NCBI GenBank assembly: GCA_903909415.1
Contig: CAIVVS010000074.1
Coordinates: forward strand, 1 to 6,801
DNA length: 6,801 nt
Source: an uncultured Pseudomonadota bacterium
Lineage (GTDB): Bacteria; Pseudomonadota; Gammaproteobacteria; Burkholderiales; SG8-39
Direction: 5' to 3'
The notes below the pieces were generated by a model, which worked only from the letters and a program-made list of their open reading frames with translations, did no database searches and was not told the origin of the DNA. Both the position numbers and the translations under genes were made by a program. Below, piece after piece: positions 1 to 5,228 of the stretch. How positions within the stretch are numbered: position 1 is the stretch's first letter; every line of letters begins with the position of its first letter.

Positions 1-542
1 GGCACGTGGCTCGCGCGCAGGCCGGTGACCGCCTGCAGGTAGGCAAACGACAAATGCGAGGGCAGGCCGTTGCCGGCCGAGCCGTAGTTGAGGTTGCGCG
101 TCTTGGACAGCTCCACCAGCTCGCGCACCGATTTCACCGGCAGGTCCGGCGGCACCACCAGCATCTGGCCGAACTTGGCCAGCACCGACACCGGCACGAA
201 ATCCTTCTCCGGGTCGAAGGGCATGCTCGCGAACAGGCTGGGGTTGACCGTGAACGTGGTGTCGATGGACGAGAGCACGGTGTAGCCGTCGGCGGGCGCG
301 CCCAGCACCGCGGTGCCGGCGATGTGGCCGCCCGCGCCGGGGCGGCTCTCCACCACCATCGGTTGCTTGAAGCGCTCCTCCATCTTGCTCGCCACCAGGC
401 GCGTGAAGATGTCCAGCGGGCCGCCGGAGGTGGAGGTGGCGATCAGGCGCACCGGCTTGGAGGGGAAGGCCTGGGCGAGGGCATTCGGCATGGCCGCGAG
501 CGAGAGCGCGGCGACGGCGAGCAGGGCGGGGATGGGATGCAT
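1..542 (-). CDS. Bug/TctC-family periplasmic solute-binding protein, partial (N-terminal 180 residues)
   Basis: This would be an extracytoplasmic receptor of the tripartite tricarboxylate transporter (TTT) type, catching a small, probably carboxylated, ligand in the periplasm. The reading frame is open from ATG 542 to the left edge, so the C-terminal part is missing. Residues 1-23 form a signal peptide ending ALA, followed by QAFPSKPVRLI, the usual mature start of the family. Family marks are GGPLD (40-44), VVESRPGAGG (63-72), ADGYTVL (84-90), MPFDPEKDFVPVSV (107-120) and a GSAGNG turn (154-159). The first ligand loop reads TSTSGGPLD, whereas most members have PF-PGG there, which may reflect a particular substrate. 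A GAGGAG ribosome site (553-558) overlaps the stop of the oxygenase beta gene, leaving 14 bases between stop and ATG, so the gene is cotranscribed and probably translationally coupled. The ligand is unknown; an aromatic acid used by the oxygenase is the natural guess. Confidence 0.93.
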   Translation of the reverse strand, partial: MHPIPALLAVAALSLAAMPNALAQAFPSKPVRLIATSTSGGPLDIFTRLVASKMEERFKQPMVVESRPGAGGHIAGTAVLGAPADGYTVLSSIDTTFTVNPSLFASMPFDPEKDFVPVSVLAKFGQMLVVPPDLPVKSVRELVELSKTRNLNYGSAGNGLPSHLSFAYLQAVTGLRASHV

Positions 543-556
543 GGGGTGGTCGCTCC

Positions 557-1021
557 TCAGACGGGAATGTGGGTGAACATGTCCAGCACGCGGGTGTCGG
601 TCACCACGGTGCGGCGGGTGATGCGCCAGGCGCCATCGCGCAGCGCCAGCGCATCTTCGTAACGCCCGACCAGGTACAGCGAGGACACGCCGTCGGGCAG
701 GGTGCGGAAGATCGAGAACGGGGAGACGGCCTGCGCGGTGGCGCCTTGGACTTCCACCACCGGCGCGCCGATCACATGGCGGCGCTGCGCGGTGTCGCGC
801 ACGTGCTGGGTGACTTCGGCCAGCGTCTTCTCCAGCTCGCCGCGCGTGGCCAGCCACCAGGTCATCCACTGGCGGATCTCGGTGCTGTAGGCGCGCAGCT
901 CGTACACGCCGTCCTGGTCGAACAGGCTGAGCCAGCCGGTCAGATCGTCGCCGTCCAGCAGCAGGCCGGACCGCAGCACGACGGTGCGCACCGATTCGAT
1001 TGCCTCGACACCCGAGCTCAT
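557..1021 (-). CDS. Rieske aromatic-ring-hydroxylating dioxygenase, beta (small) subunit
   Basis: The 154-residue product is the structural small subunit of a Rieske oxygenase, with the SnoaL/NTF2-like cone fold. It carries no metal site and packs under the alpha subunits in an alpha3beta3 assembly. Recognisable stretches are an N-terminal helix followed by LTGWLSLFDQDGVYEL (27-42), the RRHVIGAPVVEV strand (80-91), VSPFSIFRTL (99-108), LVGRYEDAL (117-125) and the end WRITRRTVVTDT (132-143). Length and this order match small subunits such as TphA3 as I recall them. The start at 1021 is fixed by an ATGA overlap with the alpha stop codon; the longer in-frame extension to 1570 only reads antisense-frame sequence inside the alpha gene. 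The tight overlap indicates translational coupling, expected for subunits made in equal amounts. Substrate cannot be deduced from this subunit. Confidence 0.93.
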   Translation of the reverse strand: MSSGVEAIESVRTVVLRSGLLLDGDDLTGWLSLFDQDGVYELRAYSTEIRQWMTWWLATRGELEKTLAEVTQHVRDTAQRRHVIGAPVVEVQGATAQAVSPFSIFRTLPDGVSSLYLVGRYEDALALRDGAWRITRRTVVTDTRVLDMFTHIPV

Positions 1022-2214
1022 GACGCCACCCCGGCCGCCACCTCGATGTCCGATGCAGCCCGGCCCATCAGCCGCGCCCATTCCTGGTAGTAGGCGCGCA
1101 GGTTGGCGTCGTCGGTGGGGTTCAGGTCTTCCTCGCGCGCGAGGATGCTGTGGCGCACGCCGTCGGCGCACATCGCGCGGTACTGCGACTCCACCGCGAT
1201 CACGTCCTCGGGCAGGTTGCGCCCGGTCGGCCCCCAGAACAGGTTGTGGTGCTTGAGCCGGATCGCGCGCTGCTCCGGGCTGTCGCCCTTCACGCCCAGG
1301 CCGCGCCACTCCACCATGGTGACGCCCGCCTCCAGCGGCACCATGCGGTCCAGGCGCACGACGTTGGAGCGGATGTTGATCATCAGGTCCGGGAACAGGT
1401 TGATCACGCGCATTTCCGAGTCGCGCATGCCCGGCAGCGCGCCGCCGATGATGCCCTCGTAGCCGCCGCGGCTGTAGTCCACCGCGGCGACCTCGCCGTC
1501 GGTCCAGTAGCCGCTGTGGCCGTTGGGATGGATGCGCAGCTTCATCGGGCTGGTCTTGCCCATCACCCACGGCAGCGTCCTGCGGTTAGAGGCGTGCAGC
1601 ATGCTGTGGTAGCGCTCGCTGTTGTTGTCCTGCCAGAGCTTCCAGTTGGTCTTGAGCACCGCCTTGTGGAAGTGGAACACCTCCATCGGCACGGTGCCTA
1701 GCTGCTCGAGGAAGCCGACGGTGATGTCGCCGAGGAACACGCGCAGTTCCGGCATCGCGTCGTCCAGGCAGGCGAACACCAGCCCGCCCAGCACCTCGCA
1801 GCGCACCGGGATGAGGCCGAGCTCGGACTTGTCCAGCTTCACCGGCTCGTAGCCCGCGGGCTTGGCCACCGAGCGCAGCCGTCCGTCCAGGCCGTAGTCC
1901 CAGTGGTGGTAGAAGCAGGTGAAGGACTCGGCGTGGCCCGAGTCCTCGCGCACCACTTCGGCGGCCCGGTGGCGGCAGATGTTGTAGAAGGCGCGCACCA
2001 CCTGGTCCTCGCCGCGCACGATGACGATGGGCTTGCCCGCGATCTGCGTGCTGCGGTAGTCGCCCGGGCCGGCGACCTCGCTCTCGTGGCAGACGAACTG
2101 CCACACGCGGCCCAGCACCTTGTCGCGTTCCTCGGCGAACACCGCCGGGTCGGTGAAGATGCGGTTGTCGAGGTAGTGCGTGGCGGGCAGGTGCGGCGCG
2201 GCTTGCTTGGTCAT
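1018..2214 (-). CDS. Rieske aromatic-ring-hydroxylating dioxygenase, alpha (large, catalytic) subunit
   Basis: This 398-residue protein is the catalytic subunit of a cytoplasmic Rieske non-haem iron oxygenase, which inserts O2 into an aromatic ring using electrons from a reductase. The Rieske [2Fe-2S] site is complete: C80-x-H82-x17-C100-x2-H103. The catalytic domain has N190-WKLWQDNN, then E200, Y202, H203 and H207; D337 in LPEDVIAVE lines up with the usual carboxylate iron ligand. The two histidines are separated by three residues, where relatives I can recall have four (see findings). The layout resembles TphA2 of terephthalate dioxygenase and anthranilate-type enzymes, including an EQRxxRL stretch (314-320) before the C-terminal ligand. 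I chose ATG 2214 because the 36 residues upstream, back to 2322, are family-unlike and fall in the promoter region; no strong ribosome site precedes 2214, so the start is the least certain point. First gene of the operon; no reductase or ferredoxin is visible. Substrate unknown, likely an aromatic carboxylate. Confidence 0.94.
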   Translation of the reverse strand: MTKQAAPHLPATHYLDNRIFTDPAVFAEERDKVLGRVWQFVCHESEVAGPGDYRSTQIAGKPIVIVRGEDQVVRAFYNICRHRAAEVVREDSGHAESFTCFYHHWDYGLDGRLRSVAKPAGYEPVKLDKSELGLIPVRCEVLGGLVFACLDDAMPELRVFLGDITVGFLEQLGTVPMEVFHFHKAVLKTNWKLWQDNNSERYHSMLHASNRRTLPWVMGKTSPMKLRIHPNGHSGYWTDGEVAAVDYSRGGYEGIIGGALPGMRDSEMRVINLFPDLMINIRSNVVRLDRMVPLEAGVTMVEWRGLGVKGDSPEQRAIRLKHHNLFWGPTGRNLPEDVIAVESQYRAMCADGVRHSILAREEDLNPTDDANLRAYYQEWARLMGRAASDIEVAAGVAS

Positions 2215-2383
2215 GGTGTGCGGTCCGGCAGGGTGGGGAAGGGCGGCTGCATGAAATGTCCACACTAGCACGCGGCCTGCGGCGGCCCGATTGCAATGCA
2301 TCAAGGGCGGCCGCGCGCTCAAGGATGTTTCTAAGTCACGCCGGGTGCGCTACCCTGCGGCTTCCTTGGAGGAGGAGTTGTCC
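2215..2383. promoter_or_regulatory. Divergent promoter region between oxygenase operon and Bug gene
   Basis: The 169 bases lie between divergent start codons at 2214 (minus) and 2384 (plus), so promoters for both transcripts should be here. Near the middle is an imperfect dyad: GGCGGCCC (2281-2288) faces GGGCGGCC (2305-2312) with one mismatch. Between the arms is TTG-N8-CAA (2291-2304), which contains the T-N11-A spacing of LysR-type operators, and the palindrome ATTGCAAT (2290-2297). No convincing -35/-10 pair was found on either strand. No regulator gene is adjacent. The shared region suggests the binding protein and the oxygenase could be controlled together, but the operator is only a candidate. 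Confidence 0.4.
2368..2377 (+). promoter_or_regulatory. Ribosome binding site deciding the start of the plus-strand Bug gene
   Basis: GGAGGAGGAG lies six bases before ATG 2384. It favours 2384 over the in-frame ATG at 2291, which would add 31 residues that do not look like a signal peptide. Confidence 0.85.
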
Positions 2384-3376
2384 ATGAATTCGTCCCATCG
2401 TGCATCGACGTGGCGCGTCCTGCGCGCCGCCCTGTCCCTGGTCGCGCTCGGATGCGTGAGCACCGCGACCCTCGCGCAGTCGTTCCCGTCGCGCCCGGTG
2501 CGCTGGATCATTCCCTTCCCGCCGGGTGGCAGCGCGGACCTGGTGTCGCGCGCGGTGGCGCAGAAGCTCTCGGACTCGCTCGGCCAGCCGGTGGTGGTGG
2601 AGAACCGTCCCGGCGCCGGCGGCGCGATCGGGCTGGACGCCGTCGCCAAGGCCGCGCCCGACGGCCACACGCTGGGCCTGGGCGCGCCCGGTGCGGTGGT
2701 GGTGAACGTGCACATGAGCAAGCTGCCGTATGACCCGCTCAAGGATCTGTATCCGGTGTCGCGCCTGGCCATCGTGCCGGTGGTGCTCGCGGCCAATCCC
2801 TCGCAGCCCTATGCCAACCTGCGCGAGTTCATCGCATTCGCCAAGGCCAACCCGAAGAAGCTGAGCTTCGGCTCCACCGGCACCGGCAGCGTGCAGCACT
2901 TGGGCGGCGAGCTGCTCAAGGTGATGGCGGGCATCGACATGGTCCACGTGCCCTACAAGGGCAGCGCGCCGGCCGCGTCGGACCTCGCCGGTGGCCAGCT
3001 GCCGGTGGCGATGATCGACCTGACCTCGGCGCTGCCGCACATCCGCTCCGGGCGCATCCGCGCGCTGGCGGTGGCCGGCTCCACGCGCACCGTGACCGCG
3101 CCCGACATCGCGACCATGGCCGAGCAGGGCCTGACGGGCTACGACGCGGATGGCTGGCTGGGCATGTTCGGCCCGGCGAATATGCCGGCGGACGTGGTGG
3201 CCAAGCTCAATGCGGAGACGGCACGCGCGCTGCAGGCTGCCGACGTGCGCGAGCGCACGCTGAACTCCGGCGCCGAGCCCTCATCGTCGAGCGCCGAGGA
3301 GTTCGGTCGCTTCGTGCGCGCCGAGCATGCCAAGTGGGGCAAGCTGATCCGCGAGGCGGGGATCAAGGCAGAATAA
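2384..3376 (+). CDS. Bug/TctC-family periplasmic solute-binding protein
   Basis: A complete 330-residue receptor of the TTT type. The signal peptide spans residues 1-31, with a basic start, a hydrophobic core and the cleavage motif ATLA before QSFPSRPVRWI. Cys24 lies in that core, but ALGC is not a standard lipobox, so a lipoprotein is unlikely. Family marks are IPFPPGGSADLVSR (43-56), VVVENRPGAGGAIG (70-83), APDGHTL (91-97), LPYDPLKDLYPV (114-125), GSTGTGSVQHLGGELL (163-178) and VPYKGSAPAASDLAGGQ (189-205). RIRALAV (224-230) and an AEEF segment (304-307) near the C-terminus complete the fold, and length is typical. It stands alone on its transcript, followed by a hairpin terminator, without TctA or TctB nearby, as for most Bug genes in Burkholderiales. 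It shares its upstream region with the oxygenase operon, so it may serve the same pathway (inference). Ligand unknown. Confidence 0.95.
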   Translation: MNSSHRASTWRVLRAALSLVALGCVSTATLAQSFPSRPVRWIIPFPPGGSADLVSRAVAQKLSDSLGQPVVVENRPGAGGAIGLDAVAKAAPDGHTLGLGAPGAVVVNVHMSKLPYDPLKDLYPVSRLAIVPVVLAANPSQPYANLREFIAFAKANPKKLSFGSTGTGSVQHLGGELLKVMAGIDMVHVPYKGSAPAASDLAGGQLPVAMIDLTSALPHIRSGRIRALAVAGSTRTVTAPDIATMAEQGLTGYDADGWLGMFGPANMPADVVAKLNAETARALQAADVRERTLNSGAEPSSSSAEEFGRFVRAEHAKWGKLIREAGIKAE

Positions 3377-3382
3377 TGAATT

Positions 3383-3416
3383 AAATCAGCCAGTTATCGC
3401 ATTTCTGACTGATTTT
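3383..3416 (+). terminator. Probable intrinsic terminator after the plus-strand Bug gene
   Basis: Six bases after the TAA stop, AAATCAGCCAG (3383-3393) pairs with CTGACTGATTT (3405-3415): ten base pairs and one C-A mismatch, with an 11-base loop. The T run at the 3' side is short (3413-3416) and partly inside the stem. The A run on the left arm could also let it work for transcripts coming from the right. Confidence 0.6.
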
Positions 3417-3433
3417 CGAGGCGCAAGCAAAGT

Positions 3434-3571
3434 CACTGGATTCCGGCTCGCCGCTATCGCGGCGTCCGGAATGACGGGCACCTTGTGGCAAGCACCGCGA
3501 TCGATTGATCCACGGCCCCGTCATGACGGGGACCTTGTGGCCATCGCCGCGCTGCGCTGACCCGAAGTCCC
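3434..3571. repeat. Degenerate leading part of the repeat array: half core, linkers and collapsed copy
   Basis: This stretch begins with a lone copy of the second hairpin type (3434-3475). It is followed by a 44-base linker (3476-3519), an 8-base GTCATGAC (3520-3527) and another 44-base linker (3528-3571) before the first full core. The two linkers are related: ATGACGGG-ACCTTGTGGC occurs at 3471-3489 and again at 3523-3541, 52 bases apart. The segment looks like an older, partly deleted end of the array. No gene is supported here. Confidence 0.75.
3516..3531. repeat. Perfect 16-base palindrome, possible excision scar of a repeat core
   Basis: CCCCGTCATGACGGGG joins the outer left end of a core (GTCAT) directly to the outer right end (ATGAC). 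The flanks match linker sequence on each side. It reads as a repeat core whose interior of about 90 bases has been lost between its terminal inverted repeats. Confidence 0.55.
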
Positions 3572-4086
3572 GTCATTCCCGCGAAAGCGGGAATCCAGCG
3601 TCGTTCATCGCACAGGTCCAACAAAAGCCACTGGATTCCGGCTCGCCGCGTTCGCGGCGTCCGGAATGACGGAGCAGGGGGACGCACCGTGCGGCGTGCC
3701 ACGCAGCCTTGTCATTCCCGCGAAAGCGGGAATCCAGTGTCGTTCATCGCACGGGTTCAACGAAAGCCACTGGATTCCGGCTCGCCGCTGTCGCGGCGTC
3801 CGGAATGACGGAGCAGTGGGATGCACCGTGCGGCGTGCCACGCAGCCCCGTCATTCCCGCGAAAGCGGGAATCCAGTGTCGTTCATCGCACGGGTCCAAC
3901 GAAAGCCACTGGATTCCGGCTCGCCGCGTTCGCGGCGTCCGGAATGACGGAGCAGTGGGATGCACCGTGCGGCGTGCCACGCAGCCTTGTCATTCCCGCG
4001 AAAGCGGGAATCCAGTGTCGTTCGTCGCAAGGCTCCAACAACGCCACTGGATTCCGGCTCGCCGCATACGCGGCGTCCGGAATGAC
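3572..4086. repeat. Tandem array of four 139-bp composite palindromic repeats (BIME-like)
   Basis: Units begin at 3572, 3711, 3850 and 3989. Each holds a core of 99 bases (98 in the last) that starts GTCATTCC and ends GGAATGAC; 40-base linkers separate the cores. The cores lie at 3572-3670, 3711-3809, 3850-3948 and 3989-4086. Each has two hairpins. Hairpin 1 is ATTCCCGC-GAAA-GCGGGAAT, identical in all four. Hairpin 2 (first copy 3629-3670) has stem blocks ATTCCGG and CGCCGC pairing with GCGGCG and CCGGAAT around a four-base loop. The 3' flank of hairpin 1 (GGAATCCAGTG) is complementary to the 5' flank of hairpin 2 (CACTGGATTCC), so the two modules are opposed copies of related ends and a core could also fold as one long stem. 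The array lies between convergent genes and stops eight bases before a stop codon, typical of REP/BIME elements, which in other bacteria are thought to be moved by RAYT (IS200-like) enzymes. No such enzyme is in the window. Confidence 0.93.
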
Positions 4087-4094
4087 AACCGTGC

Positions 4095-5060
4095 TCAGTC
4101 CGCCTTGATGTTCGCGGCCTTCGCCACCGCGGTCCAGCGTTCAATGTCCGCGGCGATGATCTTGCCGAACTCTTCCGAGGTGTTGCCCACCGAGTCCACG
4201 CCCATGCCGGCCAGGCGCTCCTTGATCTCCGGCAGGAACACCACGCGGTTCACTTCCTGCTGCAGGCGACGCACGATGGGCATGGGCGTCGCGGCCGGGG
4301 CGACGAAGCCGGTCCAGATGGTGATCACCACGTCGTTGATGCCGGCCTCGGCCATGGTGGGCACGTTCGGCCAGCCCGGGTGCCGCGCCGGGCCAGTGAC
4401 CGCCAGCGGGCGGATGGTGCCGCCCTTGATCGGGCCGGTGATGGGCGGCGGGTCGGAAATGGTCATGGTCACCTGGCCGCCGACCACCGCGTTCACCGAG
4501 TCGCCGCTGCCCTTGTAGGGGATGTAGGCGAACTTGGTGTTGGTGCGCTGGTTGAACAGCTCGGACGCCATCTGGAACGGCGCGGCGCTGGCCGCGTAGT
4601 TCACCTTGCCCGGGTTGGCGCGCGCGTACTCCACCAGCTCGCGCACCGACTTGATCGGCGAGCTCGCGGCCACGCCCAGGATCAGCGGGAAGTTGCCGAT
4701 CATGGAGATCGGAACGAAGTCCTTCAGCGGCGAATACGGCAGCTTGGAATAGGTGGCCGGGTTGATGGTCATCGGGCCGCTCGGCCCCATCAGCAGCGTG
4801 TAGCCGTCGGGCGCGGCCTTGGCCGCGAGTTCGGCGGCGATGATGGACTGCGCGCCGGGCCGGTTCTCGATCACCACCGGCTGGCCCAGGCCCTTGCCCA
4901 TCTCGCCCGCGACCACGCGCGCGATGATGTCGTTGCCGCCGCCGGCGGAGTAACCCACCAGGATGCGGATCGGCTTGTTCGGGAATTCCTGCGCGTGGGC
5001 GGTGCCGCCGAATGCCACGGCCAGCGCCGACGCGAGCAGCGTTGCGAGTTTCGTTTTCAT
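4095..5060 (-). CDS. Bug/TctC-family periplasmic solute-binding protein
   Basis: A complete 321-residue TTT-type receptor. The signal peptide is residues 1-23 (MKTKL start, hydrophobic core, cleavage motif AHA before QEFPNKPIRIL). Family marks are VGYSAGGGNDIIAR (35-48), VVIENRPGAQS (62-72), APDGYTLL (83-90), LPYSPLKDFVPISM (107-120), IPYKGSGDSVNAVVGGQV (180-197), RPLAVTG (217-223) and NTSEEFGKII (293-302). The second ligand loop is YAASAAPFQMASELF (155-169), unlike the glycine-rich GSxGxG form of the other two Bug proteins here. The first loop has three glycines (AGGGND). These differences suggest a ligand distinct from theirs. The start is ATG 5060, with a strong AGGAGGAGG site six bases away; the ATG at 5099 would put a ribosome site inside the gene. 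It appears to be a single-gene transcript, with a likely -10 box just upstream and the repeat array just downstream. Ligand unknown. Confidence 0.95.
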   Translation of the reverse strand: MKTKLATLLASALAVAFGGTAHAQEFPNKPIRILVGYSAGGGNDIIARVVAGEMGKGLGQPVVIENRPGAQSIIAAELAAKAAPDGYTLLMGPSGPMTINPATYSKLPYSPLKDFVPISMIGNFPLILGVAASSPIKSVRELVEYARANPGKVNYAASAAPFQMASELFNQRTNTKFAYIPYKGSGDSVNAVVGGQVTMTISDPPPITGPIKGGTIRPLAVTGPARHPGWPNVPTMAEAGINDVVITIWTGFVAPAATPMPIVRRLQQEVNRVVFLPEIKERLAGMGVDSVGNTSEEFGKIIAADIERWTAVAKAANIKAD

Positions 5061-5066
5061 GTGACC

Positions 5067-5075
5067 CCTCCTCCT
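5067..5075 (-). promoter_or_regulatory. Ribosome binding site deciding the start of the minus-strand Bug gene
   Basis: AGGAGGAGG on the minus strand lies six bases before ATG 5060. It supports that start and the 23-residue signal peptide over the upstream ATG at 5099. Confidence 0.85.
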
Positions 5076-5087
5076 AGAGAGGCCGCC

Positions 5088-5093
5088 ATTATG
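5088..5093 (-). promoter_or_regulatory. Candidate -10 box for the minus-strand Bug gene
   Basis: CATAAT on the minus strand matches five of six bases of TATAAT in an otherwise very GC-rich gap, 27 bases before ATG 5060. That would give a leader of about 20 bases holding the ribosome site. No good -35 hexamer is seen at 16-18 bases, so an activator may be needed or the match may be chance. Confidence 0.4.
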
Positions 5094-5115
5094 TCGCAAG
5101 CCTCGCGGCTATCAC

Positions 5116-5131
5116 GCACCGCTTGCGGTGC
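5116..5131. repeat. Perfect 16-base palindrome in the gap between protease and Bug gene
   Basis: GCACCGCTTGCGGTGC can form a six-pair stem with a CTTG loop. It lies about 23 bases upstream of the candidate -10 box, so it could be an operator for the Bug gene or a second hairpin at the protease 3' end. Neither role is proven. Confidence 0.4.
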
Positions 5132-5158
5132 AGCGCCGCAAAGCCGGGGCCGACGTGC

Positions 5159-5190
5159 GACGGGCGCGGACCCTGCGGCCCGCGCCCGTC
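5159..5190 (-). terminator. Strong GC hairpin 3' of the HtrA protease gene
   Basis: GACGGGCGCGG (5159-5169) and CCGCGCCCGTC (5180-5190) form a perfect 11-pair stem with a 10-base loop, 38 bases past the protease stop. No T run follows on either strand, so it is not a textbook intrinsic terminator. It may block 3' exonucleases or assist a Rho-dependent or U-independent stop. Confidence 0.5.
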
Positions 5191-5228
5191 CTCGGCAGGA
5201 CTGCTTTCAGCCGGCGCTTGTCCGACGC

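Noticed and set aside
1022..1570. N-terminal extension of the beta subunit frame
   Set aside because: It lies inside the alpha gene in another frame and is Arg/Pro-rich; the ATG at 1021 with the ATGA overlap gives a normal 154-residue small subunit.
2215..2322. 36-residue N-terminal extension of the oxygenase alpha subunit
   Set aside because: The extra residues are not family-like and cover the divergent promoter region; the length from 2214 fits relatives.
2384..3376. Lipoprotein reading of the second Bug protein through Cys24
   Set aside because: ALGC is a poor lipobox and a standard signal peptidase I site (ATLA before QSF) follows at the place expected for the family.
3454..3980. Minus-strand open frames in the repeat array with MARRTVHPTAPSFRTPR-like starts, and similar plus-strand frames
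   Set aside because: They are translations of the palindromic repeats in several overlapping frames and repeat with the 139-base step. They have no ribosome sites and no family likeness. Such frames are often wrongly annotated as hypothetical proteins.
3572..4086. CRISPR array
   Set aside because: The period is 139 bases with hairpins and near-identical linkers. A CRISPR array would have short repeats separated by unique spacers of about 30-40 bases.
3709..4518. Long plus-strand frame running from the array into the third Bug gene
   Set aside because: Its second half is antisense to a clear Bug gene and its first half is repeat sequence.
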